Assembly (NCBI GenBank): GCA_900545535.1 | Contig: UQZN01000022.1 | Coordinates: 1 to 44,022, forward strand | Length of the DNA stretch: 44,022 nucleotides | Direction of reading: 5' to 3' | Source of the DNA: an uncultured Phascolarctobacterium sp. | GTDB taxonomy: Bacteria; Bacillota; Negativicutes; Acidaminococcales; Acidaminococcaceae | Part shown: in pieces, positions 15,046 through 24,039 of the stretch | How the letters are laid out: every line of letters begins with the position of its first letter | Numbering within the stretch: position 1 is the first letter of the stretch | Notes under the pieces: model-generated | What the model was told of the DNA's origin: nothing | Seen by the model: the letters and a program-made list of their open reading frames with translations, nothing else | The model's database searches: none | Translations under genes and position numbers: made by a program

Positions 15046-16047
15046 ATGAGTGAAAGGTTGATTTGGTTAGATTCACTTCGAGGATTTGCTATTTTTACAG
15101 TAGTTCTTGGGCATTGTATTGATGGTTATTGGCATTCTCATATTTTTCCTTTAAATGATGGATTTTTTGCAATTATACATGATTTTATATATTCATTTCA
15201 TATGCCGCTATTTTTTTCAATTAGTGGTTTTGCGTTTTATTTCTCTAAAACTTATACAAAGTATAAAATAAAATTTTCTGATATAGTTTTGTTGTACTTA
15301 TTTTGGAGTATTTTTCAATGGTGCTTTAAATTTATTTTAGCAAGTCATGTTAATAGAGCGGTTGATTGGGAGGATTTGTTAAAAATATTTTATGTGCCAA
15401 TGGGTCCATATTGGTACTTATATGTATTGGCATTTTTTTATTTGGTGTTTTCGAAAATGGGAATTTATCAAATTAAATTTTCGCTTTTGTTTATTACTGG
15501 AATACTGGGAGTTATTTTAAAATATTACAGTATTGATTGGGGAATAATAAGTAGAATTATTTATCATATGCACTTTTTTGTATTGGGGGGGTACTTTTGT
15601 ACGATAGATTTGCATGAATGTTTTAAAAAGAAAAATTTTCTTATCTGCGTAGCAATTTGTATTGTTAATTGTATATTGTATCTATATAAAATCAATTTTA
15701 CAACATCAATATTGTTAATAAATCCTTTAATTGTAGCAACTTCAGGAGTCATAGTCTGTTTTTATATTTTTTATAATTGGAATATACTCAATAAATCAAA
15801 TGTTTTAAGAATATTGGGAGTATATTCATTGCAGATATATGTGATTCATAGTTTTATTACTGCTGGTAGTCGAATAATATTAAAAATGTTGGGAATTATA
15901 AATTTACCGTTATATCTTTCAGTAGGAATGATATTAGGAATTTTTATACCAATAATTATAGGCAAATATTGTGGAAAAAATGAATTTTTAAATTTACCTT
16001 TTGCACCAATCAAAGGCTTGAAAAAAATGAAAGTTATAAAAAGTTGA
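15046..16047 (+). CDS. acyltransferase family 3 (O-acetyltransferase) membrane protein
   Basis: The 333-residue multi-spanning protein of the AT3/OafA type probably acetylates sugars of the polysaccharide from the membrane. The N terminus LIWLDSLRGFAIFTVVLGH carries the family R...H motif, and FSFHMPLFFSISGF-like sequence follows at the second helix. It is strongly AT-rich. A run of seven G bases at 15585-15591 encodes part of L180-G181-G182; a slip there would truncate the protein near residue 180. It lies between an intact glycosylphosphotransferase gene and a relic of another, suggesting that it came in by cassette exchange. Confidence 0.83.
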   Translation: MSERLIWLDSLRGFAIFTVVLGHCIDGYWHSHIFPLNDGFFAIIHDFIYSFHMPLFFSISGFAFYFSKTYTKYKIKFSDIVLLYLFWSIFQWCFKFILASHVNRAVDWEDLLKIFYVPMGPYWYLYVLAFFYLVFSKMGIYQIKFSLLFITGILGVILKYYSIDWGIISRIIYHMHFFVLGGYFCTIDLHECFKKKNFLICVAICIVNCILYLYKINFTTSILLINPLIVATSGVIVCFYIFYNWNILNKSNVLRILGVYSLQIYVIHSFITAGSRIILKMLGIINLPLYLSVGMILGIFIPIIIGKYCGKNEFLNLPFAPIKGLKKMKVIKS

Positions 16048-16141
16048 TGAACATTATTATCAAAATATGAAAATACTAATAACTGCAAAATAACAGGATA
16101 TGTTGGTGGAAAAATGTAAATTGTTCCGAAATATGACACAG

Positions 16142-16240
16142 TTCGACAGCTGGTATGTGTGGAACTGGAGCGTTTGGATCGATCTCGTGATGATGTTTAA
16201 AAAATTTAAAGTATTGCTACTGAGAAAAGGTGCATATTAA
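16142..16240 (+). pseudogene. 3' relic of a second glycosylphosphotransferase gene
   Basis: This fragment encodes 32 residues starting FDSWYVWNWSVWIDL and ending LLRKGAY plus stop. It aligns without gaps to the last 32 codons of the intact gene at 13513-14982 (LDSWYVRNWSVWIDM ... LLRKGAY). The DNA differs at many positions, so it is a relic of a divergent allele rather than a fresh duplication. There is no start or ribosome site. Base composition changes abruptly at about 16140, where the AT-rich upstream sequence ends. Confidence 0.85.
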
Positions 16241-16260
16241 ATAAAGGATGGGAAATTATA

Positions 16261-17733
16261 ATGAAAATATTTTTGGTAAATCCTCCATTTAAAACAGAGT
16301 ATGGAAAATTTTCAAGAGATCAAAGAAGTCCGGCAATTACTAAAAGCGGTACATTGTATTATCCTACTTGGCTTGCCTGCGCTACTGGAGTTTTAGAAGA
16401 GGCAGGACATGAATGTAAATTTTTAGATTGCTGTGCAAAATTATTAAATATAAAAACTACTATTGAAATAATCAAAGAGTTTGAACCTAATATAGTTGTA
16501 ATAAATACGTCAACTCCAAGTATTTATAGTGATGGTGAATTTGCTGAAAAAATAAAAGAAGTATTGCCTGATACTATTACAGTTTTTGTTGGTACACATC
16601 CAAGTGCTTTACCAGAAGAAACACTTACAAAATTTCCATCTGTTGATATTATTGCGCGGCGAGAATATGAATACACTTTACGTGAATTAGCGGAAAAATT
16701 AGAAACTAATGAAGATATATCAAGTGTCTTAGGTATTTCTTATCGAAATGGGAAAAATGAAATTGTTAATACTGCGGACAGGCCCTTTATAGAAAATTTA
16801 GATGAATTGCCTTTTGTATCAAAAGTATATAAAGAGCATGGGGTAGATCCTAAAGATTATTTTTTTGCGGCAGCAGAATTTCCCATGATGATGATTTTTA
16901 CTGGACGAGGCTGCCCTAATAATTGCTTTTTCTGTGTCTATCCGCAGACATTCCACGGGAGAATGGCATATAGACTTCGCAGTCCAGAAAATGTTGTAGA
17001 AGAAATAGAATATATTCTGCAAAATTTTCCTGAATTGAAATCATTAGGGTTTGAGGATGATACGTTTACCGCTGATTTAGAAAGAACGAAAAATATTTGT
17101 CGTTTAATAATTGAAAAAGGCTTGGAAAAGAAAATTAACTGGTGGGTAAATGCAAGGGTAACCCTGGATTTTGATACTATGCTGCTCATGAAACAAGCAG
17201 GTTGTCGACTGTTGATTGCTGGATTTGAAAGTGGCAATCAACAAGTGTTGAACAATATGCATAAAGGCATTAAAGTTGACTGGTCTAAAAAATATGTTGA
17301 GAATGCAAAAAAAGCCGGATTACTGATACATGGCTGCTTTATGGTGGGAAATCCTGGTGAAACACCAGAAACCATGGAAGAAACCTTTCAGCTTGCCTTG
17401 CAACTAAATACTGATACGGCACAATTTTTCCCCTTAATGGTTTATCCAGGAACGGATGCATATAAATGGGCGCGAAAAAATGATTATTTAGTTACAGAAG
17501 ACTATTCTAAATGGATTACAGAAGATGGATTGCATAACTGTGTTATTTCCCTTCCGGGAATAAGCAACAAAGAACTTGTAGAATTTTGTGACAAAGCTAG
17601 AAAACGCTATTACATTAGAGCAAATTATATTTTTTCGAAAATTAAACAATTTATTACTTATCCAGCAGAAAGAAAACGTTTGTTTAAAGCAGGGAAAAGA
17701 TTTATAAAATTCTTGCTAAAGAAAGATGAATAG
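16261..17733 (+). CDS. B12-binding-domain radical SAM protein
   Basis: The 490-residue protein has an N-terminal cobalamin-binding Rossmann domain (about 1-150; FLVNPPF at the start, VVINTSTPS) and a radical SAM core. The [4Fe-4S] motif is GRGCPNNCFFC, with C218, C222 and C225. LGFEDDTFTAD and LIAGFESGNQQVL are further core motifs. Class B-like members methylate unactivated carbons or rearrange carbon skeletons. In this setting it may modify a sugar or lipid carrier, which is inference. It is preceded by the glycosylphosphotransferase relic and followed after 3 bases by the GT2 gene. Confidence 0.88.
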   Translation: MKIFLVNPPFKTEYGKFSRDQRSPAITKSGTLYYPTWLACATGVLEEAGHECKFLDCCAKLLNIKTTIEIIKEFEPNIVVINTSTPSIYSDGEFAEKIKEVLPDTITVFVGTHPSALPEETLTKFPSVDIIARREYEYTLRELAEKLETNEDISSVLGISYRNGKNEIVNTADRPFIENLDELPFVSKVYKEHGVDPKDYFFAAAEFPMMMIFTGRGCPNNCFFCVYPQTFHGRMAYRLRSPENVVEEIEYILQNFPELKSLGFEDDTFTADLERTKNICRLIIEKGLEKKINWWVNARVTLDFDTMLLMKQAGCRLLIAGFESGNQQVLNNMHKGIKVDWSKKYVENAKKAGLLIHGCFMVGNPGETPETMEETFQLALQLNTDTAQFFPLMVYPGTDAYKWARKNDYLVTEDYSKWITEDGLHNCVISLPGISNKELVEFCDKARKRYYIRANYIFSKIKQFITYPAERKRLFKAGKRFIKFLLKKDE

Positions 17734-17736
17734 CTG

Positions 17737-18876
17737 ATGGAGATACTAATTATAACTTTAATAGTTTATCCATATTTAATATATCCGTTGATATTATGGA
17801 TATTATCGAAGCGTAGCCCTAAACAACAAAAAAATATTACAGATATCGGAAGTAAAAAATATTCAGTAACACTGTTAATTGCTGCTTATAATGAAGAAAC
17901 TGTCATTAAGGAAAAATTAGATAATGCGCTAAAACTAGATTTAATGGGAAATAAATTTGAAATTGTAGTTGGATCGGATGGATCAACAGATAAGACCAAT
18001 GAAATAGTAAAAGCCTATAGCCAAAAATATCCGTTGATAAAGTTAATCAATTATACAGATAGAGCAGGAAAAGTAAATGTAATAAATAAAAGCATTGCGC
18101 ATTGTAGTGGAGAAATTGTGATTTTGTCGGATGCTAACGCAATGTATAATGCAGCAGCCGTAATTAATCTATTAAAACATTTTTCAGACAGTCATGTAGG
18201 TTGTGTTGCAGGTGAAAAAAGAATAAAAACTACTGACAACATGATCAGCAGTAATGAGGGGTTATATTGGAAATTAGAATCATTCATAAAAAAGCTGGAA
18301 GAAAAGGTTTCTACAGTTATCGGTGCAGATGGAGCCTGCTATGCAATAAGAAAAAACTTATTTATGCCGTTGCCGCAGGATACAGCAGTAGATGATTTTC
18401 TGCTTTCAATGAAAATTGTGGAACAGGGCTATAAGATTGTTTATGAAAAGGATGCCTATTCTTTTGAAGAAACAGGACAGACATTACAGCAGGAACTAAA
18501 AAGGAAAATCAGGATTGCCGCCGGAAATTTTTATAATTTACGATTTTTAAAAAGTTTTTTTAGTATAAATCTAGAATCATTTATGTTCATATCACATAAA
18601 TTTTTAAGATGGATATCACCAATATTTTTTATAACATTAACAGTAATTCTGTTAATAAATATAGACGATAGTGAGAACAAAATTTTATTCTTTATATTAT
18701 TGTTGAGCTATTTAATGGGAGTAGTTGGCTTCTTCTTTCAGCATTGCTCAATAACTGATAATAAAATAATAAAGATTATTACGTATTTTTATTTAGTAGT
18801 TCTGGCACAATTATTGGGGTTTATACGATTTCTAAAGGAGACACAAAAAGCTATTTGGGAAACGGTGAGAGGATGA
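17737..18876 (+). CDS. glycosyltransferase family 2, membrane type
   Basis: The 379-residue protein has a short N-terminal membrane segment, then a GT-A domain with VTLLIAAYNEE (near 45-55), VVGSDGSTDKT and the metal-site region SDANAMY. Acceptor motifs are VDDFLLS and a QELKRKIRIAAGN segment in the place of Q-x2-R-W. Three or four hydrophobic helices finish the chain. It should add a sugar from a nucleotide donor to the growing lipid-linked unit. It starts 3 bases after the previous stop and overlaps the next gene by ATGA. Confidence 0.88.
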   Translation: MEILIITLIVYPYLIYPLILWILSKRSPKQQKNITDIGSKKYSVTLLIAAYNEETVIKEKLDNALKLDLMGNKFEIVVGSDGSTDKTNEIVKAYSQKYPLIKLINYTDRAGKVNVINKSIAHCSGEIVILSDANAMYNAAAVINLLKHFSDSHVGCVAGEKRIKTTDNMISSNEGLYWKLESFIKKLEEKVSTVIGADGACYAIRKNLFMPLPQDTAVDDFLLSMKIVEQGYKIVYEKDAYSFEETGQTLQQELKRKIRIAAGNFYNLRFLKSFFSINLESFMFISHKFLRWISPIFFITLTVILLINIDDSENKILFFILLLSYLMGVVGFFFQHCSITDNKIIKIITYFYLVVLAQLLGFIRFLKETQKAIWETVRG

Positions 18877-19862
18877 AAAAATTTTTAATTGTAAAAATAA
18901 ATGGCATAGGTGATATTATAATGGCTTTAACTATGATTCCATGTATAAAAGATAGGTATGATGATGCGCATATAACATGGATTGCTAGTAGTGCAGCAGA
19001 AAATATTTTAAAAGCATCTGGGGTAGATGAAGTAATAAAAATTAATGAAAAAAATATATTGTATGGTAATTTTACTGAAAAATTAAGAGAATTATTTAAA
19101 GTATGGAAAGCTATAGCTTTTAGAAAGTTCGATGAAGTGGTTATCCCATATAGAGATAAACGATATTTATTGTTTACTATTTTTTCTCGCAAGCATAATT
19201 TATTTGCATTTTGGAGATTTAAAGATAGGTTATTCCCTATTCCTGAGCGAAACTTTTATAATGAATATAGAAGAATTATAACTAAGAATGATTGTGAAAG
19301 CTATGATTTCAAACCATTTTATATTAAAGGGGAGGTACCATTTATAGATTTTAAATATATTGTTTTAGCACCAGGAGGTGAAAAAGAGAAAAGCAATAAT
19401 TTAAGGTTGCGAAGGTGGCCGGTAGAACGTTATGCGAATTTATCAGAAGAGTTGATGAGCAAAGGATATAAAGTGGTTTTAACAGGTGGCAAAAATGACA
19501 GATGGGTATTACCCTATTTTGATAAAAAAAGAATAATTGATTTTATTGGGAAAACAGATATACAAGAATCAATACAGTTATATTCAGCGGCATTGTGTGT
19601 GGTTACACATGACTCTGGTGTATTGCATATGGCTGGTAAAGGAAATGCGACAATTATAGGTTTATTTGGCCCTACTAGCCCGAATGTGTTTATGCCTAAA
19701 GTACAAAAAAGTAGTATAATTTGGAAGAATGATTTGCTGCCATGTTGCCCGTGTTATGATGGAAGAACATTTGCAGATTGTAATAATAATACTTGTATGG
19801 AAAAAATTTTGGTAAAAGATGTTATAGATGCGATAGAAAAAATATTGGAAGGTTCTTTTTAG
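18873..19862 (+). CDS. glycosyltransferase family 9 (heptosyltransferase type)
   Basis: The 329-residue protein begins MKKFLIVKINGIGDIIMAL, the standard opening of ADP-heptose:LPS heptosyltransferases. The C-terminal donor half contains VLTGGKNDR, VTHDSGVLHMA and IIGLFGPTSPN. A cysteine cluster (LPCCPCYDGR ... CNNNTC) lies near the end, also common in this family. The ATG at 18873 overlaps the GT2 stop and has GAGAGG upstream, so the in-frame upstream start at 18855 is rejected. The family implies a lipopolysaccharide-type glycan and supports a diderm host. Confidence 0.88.
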   Translation: MKKFLIVKINGIGDIIMALTMIPCIKDRYDDAHITWIASSAAENILKASGVDEVIKINEKNILYGNFTEKLRELFKVWKAIAFRKFDEVVIPYRDKRYLLFTIFSRKHNLFAFWRFKDRLFPIPERNFYNEYRRIITKNDCESYDFKPFYIKGEVPFIDFKYIVLAPGGEKEKSNNLRLRRWPVERYANLSEELMSKGYKVVLTGGKNDRWVLPYFDKKRIIDFIGKTDIQESIQLYSAALCVVTHDSGVLHMAGKGNATIIGLFGPTSPNVFMPKVQKSSIIWKNDLLPCCPCYDGRTFADCNNNTCMEKILVKDVIDAIEKILEGSF

Positions 19863-19872
19863 GGTGTGAAAA

Positions 19873-21195
19873 ATGTTTATTGGGTTAGAGAAAATAGCAC
19901 TTTTTAACGAATATTTTAAGTTTAATATCTGGATCGGAATAATAAATGCAGCTTTAATAATACATTTTTTTTATAATTGGTATCTATCATATAAAAAAAC
20001 AGGATTTAAAATAGATTGTTGGAATTTTTACATTTTTAGTATGATTATATTGCCTTCTTTATTGTTGTATTATGTGTTGGCTTCACCTTACCAAGCTACG
20101 TCTTTATTAAGTAATGAAAATTATTTGAAAGTTGCTAAATATACTGATTTAGCTTGGGCTATAAGTATTGCAGGATATATTAGTATGTATTTAGGGAAAG
20201 AGATATTATATAGGGAATTTTTTTCGAATAAACGAGGATTTATCAGCAATAATATTTATGACAATATTGCTGATGAAAAAATAAATATTATCAATATTAT
20301 TTTGGTTGCAGGGATTTTACTCGGGTTTATTGTATTTCAGATAGAATTTGATTGCTTTTTTAAATTGCGGGATTATTTTAATATTCATACCAGTATTCGT
20401 CCCATTTATAATATATTAAGTTCGGTTGCAGAAATAGCATTAATTTATATAGGAATAAATTGTATTCAGTATTATTCAAAAAATAAATTTTATATTTTTA
20501 TATTTTTGATGTTCCTTTCGATATTTCAAGGAACTAGATTTTTTATAATAAATATATTGTCAATTATTCTTGTTTTTTACTCTATAAAGAATAAAGCAAA
20601 CATAAAAGTAGGAAGCATAGTTTGTATAGGTATAGGAATAGTAGTATTTTTATTTGTATCTGTTAGTTTACGAGATAAAGGTGAAATTGAATATTCAACC
20701 TTTAAATACATGATAAATTCAATATTATATGGCTCTACGTTTTCTGATATTAGAGACTTTGCATGGGTATTGTCTAATAATGATGATAAATTGCTAGGAG
20801 GAAAGTCATATTTAGCATCATTATTATCATTTATACCAAGCTCAATAAGCAATTATAGACAGGAATATGCTTTTGGAGCATATACAGTTAAGGTTTGTAA
20901 CATTCCTTTTGAAACTCATGGCGGGTTAAGATGTGGATTATTTGGAGAAGCTTATTTTAATTTTGGTGTAGTGGGAGTTATTATATTTGGTATTATTGCT
21001 GGCTATTTTTTATCTAAAAGTGATTGCTATGCAAAATATTTTATTGATAAAAAAAATGATATAATTATTGGATTTGTTAGTTTTGTTCCAATGTTTTTAT
21101 TTTTTAGATTAGCAGCAGGATTATGGTTCATATATATTTTCATAATATATAATTTTGGGTTGTATAAATTAAGAAAAATTATAAAAGGAAGATAA
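19873..21195 (+). CDS. probable O-antigen polymerase (Wzy-like)
   Basis: The 440-residue, very hydrophobic protein has about ten or more predicted membrane segments and a long loop near residues 320-350 (about 20830-20930) containing the polar stretch SNYRQEYAFGAY. Sequence conservation in Wzy proteins is poor, so the call rests on topology, size and position between glycosyltransferases and a flippase. If correct, it joins lipid-linked repeat units in the periplasm. It begins 10 bases after the GT9 stop. Confidence 0.7.
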   Translation: MFIGLEKIALFNEYFKFNIWIGIINAALIIHFFYNWYLSYKKTGFKIDCWNFYIFSMIILPSLLLYYVLASPYQATSLLSNENYLKVAKYTDLAWAISIAGYISMYLGKEILYREFFSNKRGFISNNIYDNIADEKINIINIILVAGILLGFIVFQIEFDCFFKLRDYFNIHTSIRPIYNILSSVAEIALIYIGINCIQYYSKNKFYIFIFLMFLSIFQGTRFFIINILSIILVFYSIKNKANIKVGSIVCIGIGIVVFLFVSVSLRDKGEIEYSTFKYMINSILYGSTFSDIRDFAWVLSNNDDKLLGGKSYLASLLSFIPSSISNYRQEYAFGAYTVKVCNIPFETHGGLRCGLFGEAYFNFGVVGVIIFGIIAGYFLSKSDCYAKYFIDKKNDIIIGFVSFVPMFLFFRLAAGLWFIYIFIIYNFGLYKLRKIIKGR

Positions 21196-21197
21196 TA

Positions 21198-22583
21198 TTG
21201 AAAAGTATTTTGAAAAATTTTTCTTATTCACTAACTGCTAATTTATTTTCGTTGGTTGTTTCTGTTACAGGGGTGCTCATTCTACCCAAATATTTAGACA
21301 TCAATGAATATGGTAAATGGCAGTTGTATGTTTTTTATTTAACATATGTAGTTTATCTGCATTGTGGATGGATTGACGGTATTTATTTAAGATTTCCAGG
21401 GAATAATTTTTATAAAATATATCATTCTAATGTTAATTATCAATTGCTTTTAGGCTCTATCGCATATTGGTTACTTTTTTTATATTTATGGGTTATTAAA
21501 CATATTTTTTATGAAGATAATATTAAATTTACAATTTTTTTATTGGCTTATATTAGTGGATTTTTTGCAATTGTAGCTACTTTTTCTAATGTCGTTTTTC
21601 AAATAGGGAATAAAATCCAGACTTATGCTAAGATAATTTTATGTGAGAAATTAATGTATTGTTCTTTTTTGATTTGTTTTATAATTTTAGGCTTACGGTC
21701 ATTTGAAAATATTTTCTTCGCTAATTTATTGGCGATTTTGGTTAATTTTTTTATATCCTTATTTCTTTTAAAAGTACTGTTGTTAACTAAAAAAAATAAG
21801 AATATTTCTACCATTAAAGAATTCTTTTTTAACATAAATACAGGAATTAATATTTTGTTTAGCAATCTTATAGCTGTAGTTATCTTAGGTATGATTAGAT
21901 TTATTACTTCTATGATATGGAATATAGAAGACTTTGCTAAGCTTTCATTACTGCTTTCACTATTAAATTTTGTGCTAGTAGCTGTGAATGCAATTAACGT
22001 TGTTCTTTATCCAATTATTACTCAATATAGTGGAAATATACTAAAAATGAGAAATTTTTATGAAATAGTAGATAAAGCGTCTACTATAATATATTTTTTT
22101 ATATGTATTTTATTTATTCCAGTAAAATTACAATTGGAAAATTTTTTGCCACAATATGCTGATATATTGCAATATTTTTATTTTTTAATTCCTATATCAT
22201 TTGTCGAACTGAAAAGTGGTGTTATATATACTGTTTTTTTAAAAGGGATCAGGGAAGAAGTTAAGATTTTGAGGGCAAATTTTAGTGTATTTATAGTGGC
22301 GTTACTTGTCATACCTCTAGTCTTCTATTTCAATTTTAAAATAGAGAAGATACTTATTATTTTATTCTTATTGTTGTTGTCAAAATGTCTTTTGTTAAAA
22401 ATATATTTAGATAGACTATTAGAAATAAGAGTACATAGAATATTTTTTGAAATAATTTTAATTATTTCATTCTCATTTTTAATATTCGAATTTGAAAATT
22501 ATCAAATAGTAATATTATTTTCTATTTTATTTATTTCTTATTGTGTGTTTTTGAAAAACACACTTTTATATAAAAATATGTAA
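21198..22583 (+). CDS. polysaccharide repeat-unit flippase (Wzx-like)
   Basis: The 461-residue protein has about 12 hydrophobic segments. The N terminus, NFSYSLTANLFSLVVSVTGV then LPKYLDINEYGKWQLY, is typical of the Wzx/MATE-like polysaccharide transporter group. It should flip the undecaprenyl-linked unit across the inner membrane. The start is a TTG at 21198 with AGGAAG upstream, 2 bases after the Wzy stop. Extreme AT content matches the preceding genes. It is the last clear gene of the polysaccharide operon. Confidence 0.83.
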   Translation: MKSILKNFSYSLTANLFSLVVSVTGVLILPKYLDINEYGKWQLYVFYLTYVVYLHCGWIDGIYLRFPGNNFYKIYHSNVNYQLLLGSIAYWLLFLYLWVIKHIFYEDNIKFTIFLLAYISGFFAIVATFSNVVFQIGNKIQTYAKIILCEKLMYCSFLICFIILGLRSFENIFFANLLAILVNFFISLFLLKVLLLTKKNKNISTIKEFFFNINTGINILFSNLIAVVILGMIRFITSMIWNIEDFAKLSLLLSLLNFVLVAVNAINVVLYPIITQYSGNILKMRNFYEIVDKASTIIYFFICILFIPVKLQLENFLPQYADILQYFYFLIPISFVELKSGVIYTVFLKGIREEVKILRANFSVFIVALLVIPLVFYFNFKIEKILIILFLLLLSKCLLLKIYLDRLLEIRVHRIFFEIILIISFSFLIFEFENYQIVILFSILFISYCVFLKNTLLYKNM

Positions 22584-22600
22584 ATAAAAGGGGCTTTGTG

Positions 22601-23830
22601 ATGTATATCAAACGCCAGTTAGAGACGACAATTGAAAAGCTAAGCGGCTGCTGTAAGGTGCTGCTGGTTACAGGGTCACGGCAGGTGGGGAAGACTACTT
22701 TACTGCGCAAACTGGCCGAAGGCAACCGGACTTATGTAACTATGGACGATATCAATGTGCGTAGCCTGGCGATGACGGAGCCGGGGCTGTTCTTACAGCG
22801 TTATAAGCCGCCGCTGTTGGTCGACGAGATCCAGCTGGCGCCGAAGCTGCTGCCGTATATCAAAATGTATGTGGATGAACACGGTAATAATGGCGATTTT
22901 TGGCTGACAGGTTCGCATGCTTTTGATTTGATGGAGAATGTTACAGAAAGTCTGGCTGGCAGGATCGGTATCGTACAGCTGTTAGGGTTCAGCCATGCAG
23001 AACTGGCTGGACTGGAAGCGGGCGCTTTTGTGCCGGAAGAAAAGTTTTTGCTGCAGCGGGCGCAGGAAACAGAGATATTGCCGATGCGGGACTTGTTCGA
23101 GCAGATCTGGCGCGGCAGTATGCCGGCACTGAACAATGCTTCTGCGCAGGACTGGAACAACTATTATTCTTCTTACGTGCAGACCTTTCTGCAGCGTGAC
23201 GTCAGGGCGCTGACCCAGGTCAACGATGAGCTGCAGTTTTACCGCTTTTTATGTGCGGCAGCCAGTTATACAGGCAGCATGGTCAATTATGCGGCTCTGG
23301 CTAAAGAAGCTGAGATTACTGCGCCGACAGCGAAGCAGTGGCTGAAAGTATTGGCAGCGGCGGGGCTGGTCTATTTACTGGAGCCGTTTATGCACCCAAA
23401 TTTAAAATATGCGGTCAAAGCACCGAAGGTATATTTTACGGATACGGGATTAGCGGCTTATCTGCTGCGCTGGAGCAATGCCGAGATACTGGAAGCTGGC
23501 GCCATGTCAGCCAGCTTTTTAGAGACCTGGTCGGTAATGGAGATCTATAAGAGCTTTAGTAACTGTGGGCAGGTGCCGCCGCTTGGCTATTATCGTGACT
23601 TTAACAGCCGTGAGGTAGAGCTTGTACTGAACGTGGACGGCAAGGTGCATCCTCTGGCGATCCGCAAAAGTTCTAATCCGGCGAAAGAAACGAAAAAGTT
23701 TGATATGCTGCAGCCGGTAACAGAAGGGGAACGGGCTTTGCAGTTGGGAGAGGGTGGAGTGATCTGCTTTGCGAGTGATCTTTTGCCAATAGATGCTAAG
23801 AACTGGTATATACCGGCTGGACTTCTATAG
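22601..23830 (+). CDS. AAA ATPase with DUF4143 domain
   Basis: The 409-residue protein has a Walker A (TGSRQVGKTTLL, near residues 25-36), a Walker B (PPLLVDEIQLAP, near 67-78) and sensor-type LTGSHAF. The C-terminal half matches DUF4143, a winged-helix plus nuclease-like module. Such ATPases occur widely in bacteria and archaea with no settled role. AAAGGGG lies 7 bases before the ATG at 22601. Its base composition is that of the core genome, so the AT-rich island ends between 22583 and 22601. It need not share function with the polysaccharide genes. Confidence 0.85.
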   Translation: MYIKRQLETTIEKLSGCCKVLLVTGSRQVGKTTLLRKLAEGNRTYVTMDDINVRSLAMTEPGLFLQRYKPPLLVDEIQLAPKLLPYIKMYVDEHGNNGDFWLTGSHAFDLMENVTESLAGRIGIVQLLGFSHAELAGLEAGAFVPEEKFLLQRAQETEILPMRDLFEQIWRGSMPALNNASAQDWNNYYSSYVQTFLQRDVRALTQVNDELQFYRFLCAAASYTGSMVNYAALAKEAEITAPTAKQWLKVLAAAGLVYLLEPFMHPNLKYAVKAPKVYFTDTGLAAYLLRWSNAEILEAGAMSASFLETWSVMEIYKSFSNCGQVPPLGYYRDFNSREVELVLNVDGKVHPLAIRKSSNPAKETKKFDMLQPVTEGERALQLGEGGVICFASDLLPIDAKNWYIPAGLL

Positions 23831-23854
23831 AAACTGTTAGCAGATAGCTGAAGG

Positions 23855-23910
23855 AATAACCTTTGCTGATTTTGAATGTGATGTTCAAGGCAGCAGAGGT
23901 TATTTTATAT
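23855..23910 (+). terminator. hairpin terminator after AAA ATPase
   Basis: AATAACCTTTGCTG (23855-23868) pairs with CAGCAGAGGTTATT (23891-23904) with one G-U pair and a 22-base loop; T-rich sequence follows. Confidence 0.65.
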
Positions 23911-23974
23911 TGCTGCTAAGATAACCGCCTGTTTATTGCCGGGGAAATAAATGGGCTTGAACTTAAAAATAACT

Positions 23975-24007
23975 GTGCTTTTGTCTTTGCCGCAGGTGTA
24001 GTATAAT
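23975..24007 (+). promoter_or_regulatory. probable sfsA promoter
   Basis: TATAAT lies at 24002-24007. No good -35 is seen at 17 bases. The upstream 16-mer from 23975 (GTGCTTTTGTCTTTGC) nearly matches the one before the polysaccharide promoter, but the G run is absent here. Confidence 0.4.
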
Positions 24008-24039
24008 AAAAACATCTTTTAAAGAAAATGAGGCAGAAA

